This document shows, one piece after another, positions 1 through 5,353 of a stretch of 7,680 bases of DNA; the first letter of the stretch is position 1; each line of letters starts with the position of its first letter. The stretch spans positions 1 through 7,680 of the forward strand of contig DATGMB010000201.1 in the NCBI GenBank assembly GCA_035293845.1, written 5' to 3'. The notes beneath the pieces were generated by a model that worked only from the letters and a program-made list of their open reading frames with translations, had not been told where the DNA came from and did no database searches. The DNA is from DATGMB01 sp035293845. GTDB taxonomy: Bacteria > Acidobacteriota > Terriglobia > Bryobacterales > Bryobacteraceae. The position numbers and the translations under genes were made by a program.

Positions 1-183
1 TACACGTGGCGGCAGAACTTGGCTTTCCAGCAGCGGCTCAAGCGCGCCCGGCTGCGTGGCAACGCCTGCGTCGAGGATATCGATTACCGGGCGCAGCGCG
101 GCATCGACAAAACCATGGTCCGCGGGCTGGCGCAGGATTCCTCGTGGGTTCAGCGGCACGAGAACATTTTCATCGTCGGGCCG
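1..183 (+). pseudogene. istB: IS21-family istB (transposition helper ATPase) internal fragment
   Basis: Reading from base 1 in frame 1 gives an open peptide with no start codon in the window, containing TWRQNLAFQQRLKRARLRGN, ACVEDIDYRAQRG and then HENIFIVGPT. This is the typical N-terminal part of IstB-like ATPases, in which an RLKRARLRGNA-EDIDYR-RGLD block precedes a GPTGVGKS Walker A motif. Here the similarity stops right after GPT, at about base 183; the next codons give VCGHRAS, so the Walker A lysine and the whole AAA+ core are missing. IstB normally assists the IstA transposase of IS21 elements and has about 250 residues; only about 61 are present here, with the 5' end outside the window. 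No istA, terminal repeat or target duplication is visible. It is best read as a dead insertion-sequence remnant next to the 3' end of the SBBP gene. Confidence 0.8.
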
Positions 184-3104
184 ACCGTTTGTGGACATCG
201 AGCGTCAGACGGATACGACGCGGCGCATCCAGGAGCGGACGGACAAGGCCAAGAAGATGGTTCAGATCCGGAAGAAGGAGGCGGCGGCGTGATGGGGTCC
301 TCAGGTTGGCCGTCCTCAATACGCCATGGTGTCACTGGACAGGTAGTTAATGGAAACCCCGTCCACGGCCAGCATTGGTGGTAATAGATCTCGAGATCGA
401 CGAGGCCGGAACCTAGACCCGTGGACGTATGTACGTTCAACTGATAAAGCCCAACCGTACCTGGCACCAATCCCGCGTAGAGGACATCACCAATTGGCTT
501 GGGCGGGTTCTCGGGGTCCGGGATGCCTACGATTGGTTGATCTCCCTGGCACGGGCTCAGTGGAGCCGGTCCGGAGGCGGGCGCTCCGGTCGGAGGGCCT
601 CCCTGGACCTGGCCCAAACCGGTGGCATAGATGATGATCGTTTCTCCTTTTGTAACTGGGTTGGAAGGATTCACGAGGCTGTAATCGGAGGCGTGCTGGA
701 TGGCTGGCGCCCCGTCCGAAAGCACGAAAATCCCGGGCCCCACGATTGCAGGCGAGACAAACGTGGATGCCCCACCATACCGCACCTCCAAGACGTGCAT
801 TGTATCCGTCACGCTGACCTCAAACGGGACCTGGAAGTTGATCTGCTCCGTATCGACTCCGTTCGCCGCACCCAACGCTGCCACCGCCAAAATGGGAGCC
901 GAAGTGCCATCCACCACTATGGAGATGCCGGCCATTTCGGTTGGAAGCGGAACGCTGGTAGCCTGGATAATTCCGTTGATCTTGAAGCCGTGCACAAAGA
1001 GGCTCGCCAAACCGCCCGGTCCGGGAAGGCCGGAGTGGAATGAAGCGGCATTGGTCAAACCAGTCGGAGAAAACTGAAGCCCGGAAGGTTGCCCAGTCGC
1101 GATCTTTATCACGCCGACACTCTTCTTGCCAGGCCCTGAATACGATCGCGCATCGACGAATAGCAATGTGTCGCTGCCGGTCGCATAGACGTTGCCTGGA
1201 GGATCGAGCGCGATTGCGTATACAGAACCGCTTCCAACATATGTGGACCACAGTAAGTCAGATCCGCTTGCGTTCAGAACAGCGAGAGTTCCAGCGCCGC
1301 CGCAATACGTGGCCCCAACTGGCTGGACGCCCGATACCGTGAAGACGCTGCAAAGCCACGTGGCCGCGCCCATTTGAATTCCGTTGCGAATAGGCAAACC
1401 GCCGTAGCCGCCGACGTAGGCATTGCCGCCGCTGTCGATGGCGATCCCGAGCCCGCCGCCGCTGAGGTAGGTTGCATATGACAGTTTGCTGCCGTCGGGA
1501 CTGAATTTCGCAACGAACGCTCCGCCAATCTGAGTGCTTGTCTGGAACGCGCCTGTCGTGGTAGGAAGCTGGTTTGATGAGGTCACTCCGCTGACATACG
1601 CGGAGCCCGAGAAATCGACGGCGATTCCACCGGCGTAGGAGGCGCCGACTGTTCCGGAGCCAGGCACGTACTCTGTGAGTGCACCGTAGTAGGTTCCATA
1701 GCTCAGCTTCGAGCCGGATGGGTTGACCTTGACGAGAACGACGCTAGCGCAGAGCTGGTTGGTGGAGAAATTTTCGGGGCACTGCTGCTGGAAAGCACCA
1801 GGGGTCGTGTCCCAGGCATGCGAGAAGGTCGTCGAGGCGGCCACGTAGGCATTGCCGGACGCGTCAGCGGCGACGACCGGACCGTCGGCTGGTCCGAGGT
1901 AGGTGGAATAGATGATTGCGCTTGCCGGGAGTTGAGTCCCGCTGAGCGCGGCCGGATTGAGCTTCACGAGGAACACGTTATTAGCCTGAACGCCATTAGT
2001 GCTGGCGATGGGAGCCGTAGTCCGGTATGCATTAGCGGTAGTAGGGAAATCAGTGGATTGAGTTGTCCCGGTGACGTAGAGTGAGCCATCAGGCCCGAGC
2101 GCCACTGCTGTCCCTTCGTCGAGGCCCGATCCACCCAGATGCACCGACGCCAGGAGGTGACCATTTGTGTCGAGTTTGACAAGCTGCGCGCCGGCCAGGG
2201 CCATGTAGACATTTCCGGCAGGATCCGCAGTGAGGCTGCCGAGCGGTGTTGCATACGGGTCGCTGCCTCCGACAATCGTCAGATAGAGCAGCGTCTTCCC
2301 ATCGGGACTGAGTTTGGCAGCAAATGCGGTTCCTGTGACACCCAAGCCGTTTACCTGCGCAATATCGCCGGAATAGGAAATGCCGCCGATGTAGACGTTG
2401 CCGGCGCGATCCACCGCGATGCTTGTACCGACGTCGTCAACCCATCCATTAGGCGGTACGAGTTTGCCGCGACCGCCAAATCCGGTACCGAATACAATCT
2501 GAGGGTCGATCGTGAGCGCGTGGCGCCGATCGTAGCGGCCGACCCGGAACCGAATCTCGCCTGCTCTGTCAATTTGGTAACCACCGGTTATCGGCACCCT
2601 TTTGCCGTTCGTCGTCTGGTAAATCGAAGGGCGCCGGTGCCGGATTTGTCCGGCGCCAGTTTCCAATATCAAGTCGCCATCCGCCGTCAAACGTGGGCGC
2701 GATGACCCGCGAAACGAAAAACGAATCAAGCCCGGATCAACGTCGGGGCTAACCAGCCAGTCATATTCCACTCCGCTTTGGGAGCCATAGACCACGAGAT
2801 CGATACCCGGAAAGACGGAACGGTAGTGAATCCGGCCGAAATGGGGGATATCCGCTTGGGCCGGGCCGGAGGGTGGGTAGTAATTCGATATCCCGCGTAG
2901 CCGGTCTTCGGCAACCGCGACGGTCCGCGGGAGGATCATCTCGACTTCTTCTCCTGCCAGTTGCTGGATCTTGATCCCTGTGTCGGAAAGCAAGACCGTG
3001 TAGCCGTGGGCCACGGCTACATAACGCCCATCCGGTCCAGTCTGTCCGCGATTCGCCTCAAAATACAAGGGCACTGACAACGCCAATGCAGCAATTCCGA
3101 TCAT
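150..3104 (-). CDS. SBBP-repeat beta-propeller protein with TIGR03437 (Solibacter-type) C-terminal domain; 3' end probably frameshifted
   Basis: The open frame codes for 984 residues. Residues about 12-205 match the DUF7948-type domain that precedes SBBP repeats (YFEANRGQTGPDGRY near the start, FPGIDLVVYG later). Residues about 225-670 hold at least seven SBBP-like units with D-x-x-G-N-x-Y-V/I-x-G cores (VDRAGNVYIGG, ADPAGNVYM, ADASGNAYVA, VDFSGSAYVSG, IDSGGNAYVGG, LDPPGNVYATG), alternating with FVAKFSPDGSKLSYATYL-like strands. Residues about 680-908 are a TIGR03437 domain (LTNAASF, INFQVPFE, DYSLVNPSNPVTKGE, IIIYATGLGQV, LYAGLVPGTVGLYQLNVH). Such proteins are typically exported; their exact role is not known. 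Start 3104 is supported by AGGAGG five bases upstream and an in-frame TAG just before it, but the leader is short and lacks basic residues. After Tyr908 the frame turns into a Pro/Ser/Cys-rich tail running antisense into the IS remnant, while another frame gives a better ending that stops at 316-318. The true or ancestral product was probably about 929 residues. Confidence 0.88.
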   Translation of the reverse strand: MIGIAALALSVPLYFEANRGQTGPDGRYVAVAHGYTVLLSDTGIKIQQLAGEEVEMILPRTVAVAEDRLRGISNYYPPSGPAQADIPHFGRIHYRSVFPGIDLVVYGSQSGVEYDWLVSPDVDPGLIRFSFRGSSRPRLTADGDLILETGAGQIRHRRPSIYQTTNGKRVPITGGYQIDRAGEIRFRVGRYDRRHALTIDPQIVFGTGFGGRGKLVPPNGWVDDVGTSIAVDRAGNVYIGGISYSGDIAQVNGLGVTGTAFAAKLSPDGKTLLYLTIVGGSDPYATPLGSLTADPAGNVYMALAGAQLVKLDTNGHLLASVHLGGSGLDEGTAVALGPDGSLYVTGTTQSTDFPTTANAYRTTAPIASTNGVQANNVFLVKLNPAALSGTQLPASAIIYSTYLGPADGPVVAADASGNAYVAASTTFSHAWDTTPGAFQQQCPENFSTNQLCASVVLVKVNPSGSKLSYGTYYGALTEYVPGSGTVGASYAGGIAVDFSGSAYVSGVTSSNQLPTTTGAFQTSTQIGGAFVAKFSPDGSKLSYATYLSGGGLGIAIDSGGNAYVGGYGGLPIRNGIQMGAATWLCSVFTVSGVQPVGATYCGGAGTLAVLNASGSDLLWSTYVGSGSVYAIALDPPGNVYATGSDTLLFVDARSYSGPGKKSVGVIKIATGQPSGLQFSPTGLTNAASFHSGLPGPGGLASLFVHGFKINGIIQATSVPLPTEMAGISIVVDGTSAPILAVAALGAANGVDTEQINFQVPFEVSVTDTMHVLEVRYGGASTFVSPAIVGPGIFVLSDGAPAIQHASDYSLVNPSNPVTKGETIIIYATGLGQVQGGPPTGAPASGPAPLSPCQGDQPIVGIPDPENPPKPIGDVLYAGLVPGTVGLYQLNVHTSTGLGSGLVDLEIYYHQCWPWTGFPLTTCPVTPWRIEDGQPEDPITPPPPSSGSEPSSWPCPSAPGCAASYPSDARCPQTVGPTMKMFSCR
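188..292 (+). other. Unidentified C-terminal reading-frame fragment fused to the istB remnant
   Basis: Immediately after the istB homology ends, a different frame gives a highly charged, helix-like peptide beginning FVDIERQTDTTRR and ending MVQIRKKEAAA before a TGA at 290-292. The Arg/Lys/Glu/Gln-rich character and clean stop suggest the 3' end of another gene, possibly a mobile-element protein, joined to istB by deletion or nested insertion. I do not recognise the family. It has no start codon or ribosome binding site of its own at the junction, so it is unlikely to be made as a free protein. It could also be a chance open frame: it overlaps, antisense, the doubtful tail of the SBBP reading frame. 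Confidence 0.3.
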
Positions 3105-3109
3105 ACCGC

Positions 3110-3115
3110 CCTCCT
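3110..3115 (-). promoter_or_regulatory. Ribosome binding site for the SBBP gene
   Basis: The minus strand reads AGGAGG five bases before the ATG at 3104-3102. The in-frame TAG directly upstream rules out an earlier start in the same frame, so this site decides the start. The 51-base gap to the preceding gene's stop suggests co-transcription with it. Confidence 0.7.
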
Positions 3116-3155
3116 ACCTTCGACAATTTCGATTCCATTGCCTCACGCATACTCT

Positions 3156-3458
3156 TCACCGCACCGTAATCGTGACTTCCGACGGACCGGCTACTGCTGG
3201 GCCCGCCTTCCCGGGAGGAACGGCGGCGCCTTGGGCATCGGTGATCTGGAGAGCCGTATCGATCAGCAACCGCGATATCCTGCCCTTCGGAATAGTAAGC
3301 TCGTATTCAACGACGTTCCCGTTATGTCCGGTATTCTTTGCGAAACCATATCGTCCATTGTCCGCCTTAAAACCAATGGACAGCCTGGCTCCCGAACTCA
3401 CCTTCCCATTGGCATCATTTACGTGAACCTTGACAATGTCCCCCGTACCCATGACCAA
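3156..3458 (-). CDS. C-terminal part of a frameshifted carboxypeptidase-regulatory-like secreted protein
   Basis: This is a 100-residue open frame, readable from a TTG at 3458, with internal sequence MGTGDIVKVHVNDANGKVSS and ending SEVTITVR. It reads as a beta-sandwich-like continuation of the carboxypeptidase-regulatory-like domain coded just upstream, in the next phase. Open sequence in this frame extends upstream past the TTG (ANGVQLVMGTGD) to the neighbouring ORF's stop, and no Shine-Dalgarno site precedes the TTG. It is therefore most simply the second half of one gene spanning 3831-3156 that a one-base indel has split at about 3470-3485. In related two-part proteins the carboxypeptidase-regulatory-like domain runs straight into a segment about nucleotide or peptide 'functions' in turns and strands, but the role of this segment is unknown. 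It has no signal peptide, so as a separate product it would not be exported. Confidence 0.6.
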   Translation of the reverse strand: MVMGTGDIVKVHVNDANGKVSSGARLSIGFKADNGRYGFAKNTGHNGNVVEYELTIPKGRISRLLIDTALQITDAQGAAVPPGKAGPAVAGPSEVTITVR

Positions 3459-3468
3459 CTGGACACCA

Positions 3469-3831
3469 TTAGCCGGCGCCTGTCGAAGTCTGTCCGGCCG
3501 CGAGCGTCACCGTCACTGGATTCCCGCTCCACTGGCACGGGTCAAGATAAGCGTCGCCCGCCGCCTGCACGCAAATGGAATACTTCCCGGCTGCCAGGCC
3601 CTGGATCGCAAACGTGCCGTCGCCGCCCGACTTGGTGTGCTTCGAAAACGGCGGGGCGCCTGCCCGATTGGCGATCACCCACGCGGCGGAAACTGGCTTC
3701 CCGGTCTTCGCATCCACCACCGAGCCTTGGATTGCGGCCGTATTCTGCGCCACCATCCCGCCGGCGATCGCAACGATCAGGGCGACGCTCCGCCACGCCG
3801 GGCAATGGCCCCAGCGCGCAAGATAACTCAT
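3469..3831 (-). CDS. N-terminal part of a frameshifted secreted protein with a carboxypeptidase-regulatory-like domain
   Basis: The open frame has 120 residues. Residues 1-30 form a signal peptide: basic and polar start, hydrophobic core SVALIVAIAGGMVA, likely cleavage around VAQ-NTA. Residues about 33-112 match the carboxypeptidase-regulatory-like fold (Pfam CarboxypepD_reg type): IQGSVVDAKTGKPVSAAWV, then GDGTFAIQGLAAGKYSICVQA and NPVTVTLAAGQTSTG. The domain is a small beta-sandwich common in exported Acidobacteriota and Bacteroidota proteins. GGAGG lies ten bases before the ATG at 3831, a slightly long spacing; a TTG directly behind GGAGG would open a different frame that lacks the domain. 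The frame ends early at GAG-stop. Removing one base in the GGCGCCGGC stretch near 3474-3482 joins it to the 3458-3156 frame as GQTSTGAANGVQLVMGTGD, giving a protein of about 224 residues. Either a real frameshift or a sequencing error is possible. It lies 139 bases downstream of ntrX on the same strand. Confidence 0.75.
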   Translation of the reverse strand: MSYLARWGHCPAWRSVALIVAIAGGMVAQNTAAIQGSVVDAKTGKPVSAAWVIANRAGAPPFSKHTKSGGDGTFAIQGLAAGKYSICVQAAGDAYLDPCQWSGNPVTVTLAAGQTSTGAG

Positions 3832-3890
3832 CGAAATTCAACCTCCGGGAATGCTAAGTGTCCAAGTCCACAACTTTGGTGTAAGGCTAG

Positions 3891-3922
3891 ATACTAAACT
3901 CTCGGGGGGGGGGGGAATGCAA
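3891..3922 (-). promoter_or_regulatory. Weak candidate promoter with a homopolymer spacer
   Basis: On the minus strand a TTGCAT (-35-like, weak) and a TAGTAT (-10-like, four of six) flank a 20-base spacer that contains the 12-C run. A spacer of 17 is usual, so this promoter would be suboptimal at the present tract length. It sits 60-90 bases upstream of the secreted-protein start at 3831. Motif matches are weak and acidobacterial promoters vary, so this is only a candidate. Confidence 0.2.
3904..3915. repeat. 12-base poly-G (poly-C on the minus strand) tract
   Basis: Twelve consecutive G on the + strand lie in the 139-base gap between the ntrX stop and the start of the secreted-protein gene. 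It is the longest homopolymer I see in the window. Runs of this length are slippage-prone, so the length may vary between cells or be an assembly estimate. The rest of the 3832-3970 gap holds a short GGGG-TTT-CCCC hairpin (3939-3949) and nothing else recognisable. Confidence 0.95.
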
Positions 3923-3970
3923 GAAATATTTCGACTCAGGGGTTTCCCCGACGGAATTATCTGAGAACGC

Positions 3971-5353
3971 TTACACCCGCGGCTCGGCCGGCCCGATCCC
4001 CAGCGCCTTCATCTTCCGGTAAAGATTACTGCGCTCGAGCCCCAGTAACTCCGCGGTCCGGCTCACATTCCCGCCGGTCTCTTCGAGTTTCTTGAGGATA
4101 TATTCGCGCTCGGCCGCCTCCCGGACCTCCTGCAAACTGGCGAACCGGTCGAGCGACCGGTCCGCCCCGCGGCGCGCCGAGTGCAGCGGGATGTGCCGCG
4201 CATCCACGCGCACCTGCGGGTTCAGAATCACGATGCGTTCGATCAGGTTCTTCAGCTCCCGCACATTGCCTGGCCAGTGATGCTCCACGAGCATGCGATA
4301 AGCCTCCGGCGTCAGTTCCTTCGGCTTGCGGCCGTAAGCCGTCGTGAACTCGGCGAGAAAGTAATCGGCGAGCAGCGGGATATCTTCGCGCCGGTCGCGG
4401 AGCGGCGGCACAAAGAACGGAATCACGTTCAGGCGGTAAAACAGGTCCTCCCGGAAGTTACCGCGCTCGATCTCCTCTTCGAGCTTGCGATTGGTCGAGG
4501 CAATCACCCGCACATCGACCTGCGCCGATTCCGCCGCCCCGACCGGCTCGAAGCGCTGCTCTTCGATCGCCCGCAGCACCTTGGCCTGCGTCCGCAGGCT
4601 CATGTCGGCGACCTCGTCCAAGAACAGCGTGCCGCCGTCGGCCTTCTGAAACTTGCCCGCCTTCCCGTCAGCCGGGTTGTAAGTGCCGGGCATGCCCGGC
4701 CCGCGCCGGTAGCCGAACATCTCGCTCTCGATCATCTCCTCCGGGATCGCCGCGCAGTTGACTTCGACGAACGGCTCGTTCGCGCGCGGGCTGAGGTCGT
4801 GGATCGCATGCGCCACCAACTCCTTGCCGGTGCCGCTTTCGCCATAGATGAGCACGCGGCCGTTGGTGCCCGCCATCAGCGCCATCTGTTGCCGCAGCGC
4901 CTTCATGGGCACGCTCTCCCCGATGATGCGGTAGCGCGCGCTGCGGTCCGCCTTCAACCGGCTGTTTTCGATCTGCAATTCCCGGTTCGCGAGGGCGTTC
5001 TTCACCACCACCGAAACCTTATCGATCGAGAGCGGCTTTTCGAGAAAATCGAACGCGCCGAGTTTGGTGGCCTTGACCGCCGCTTCAATGCTGCCATGGC
5101 CGGAGATCATGACCACCACCGGCCGGTCCGGGAAGGGGATTTCCTGGATCCGCGCCAGCACCTCCATGCCGTCCATGCCGGGCAGCCAGATATCGAGCAG
5201 CACTAGCTCGAAGCCGCCGCCGGGCAGCGCGGCCAGGCAGGCCTCGCCGCTTCCGGCCGATTCCACCGCGTAGCCTTCGTCCTCGAGCACGCCGCGGAGC
5301 GATTGGCGAATGCCGGGCTCGTCATCCACCAGCAGGATCCGGTGCTGCCTCAT
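3971..5353 (-). CDS. ntrX: NtrX-type response regulator, AAA+ enhancer-binding family
   Basis: 460 residues, full length for the family. Residues 1-122 are the receiver: acidic pair D10/D11, phospho-acceptor D54 in LVLLDIWLPGMDG, S84 and K106 (FLEKP). Residues about 143-380 are the AAA+ ATPase: Walker A GESGTGKE 171-178, Walker B GTLFLDE 241-247, sensor STN 286-288, REDLFYRLNV 301-310 with the arginine finger region, and WPGNVREL 360-367. Residues about 407-453 are a Fis-type helix-turn-helix (GGNVSRTAELLGLERSNLYRKMKALG), which together with the partner kinase points to NtrX rather than NtrC. The sigma-54 contact loop, normally GAFTGA, reads GPGMPGT (218-224), so classical sigma-54 activation is doubtful. 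The gene overlaps the ntrY stop by ATGA and has no clear ribosome binding site of its own, which implies translational coupling. Its targets are not shown by the sequence; known NtrX proteins control nitrogen, redox or envelope functions depending on the lineage. Confidence 0.93.
   Translation of the reverse strand: MRQHRILLVDDEPGIRQSLRGVLEDEGYAVESAGSGEACLAALPGGGFELVLLDIWLPGMDGMEVLARIQEIPFPDRPVVVMISGHGSIEAAVKATKLGAFDFLEKPLSIDKVSVVVKNALANRELQIENSRLKADRSARYRIIGESVPMKALRQQMALMAGTNGRVLIYGESGTGKELVAHAIHDLSPRANEPFVEVNCAAIPEEMIESEMFGYRRGPGMPGTYNPADGKAGKFQKADGGTLFLDEVADMSLRTQAKVLRAIEEQRFEPVGAAESAQVDVRVIASTNRKLEEEIERGNFREDLFYRLNVIPFFVPPLRDRREDIPLLADYFLAEFTTAYGRKPKELTPEAYRMLVEHHWPGNVRELKNLIERIVILNPQVRVDARHIPLHSARRGADRSLDRFASLQEVREAAEREYILKKLEETGGNVSRTAELLGLERSNLYRKMKALGIGPAEPRV

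Noticed and set aside
429..1043. 204-codon + strand open frame antisense to the TIGR03437 region
   Set aside because: It is low in recognisable motifs, and the minus strand carries a clear protein domain over the same bases.
3936..3952. GGGG-TTT-CCCC hairpin after ntrX as a terminator
   Set aside because: The stem is only four base pairs and is not followed by a T run on the minus strand.
4181..5206. 341-codon open frame on the + strand antisense to ntrX
   Set aside because: It has no domain signature, and the complementary strand codes for an unmistakable response regulator.
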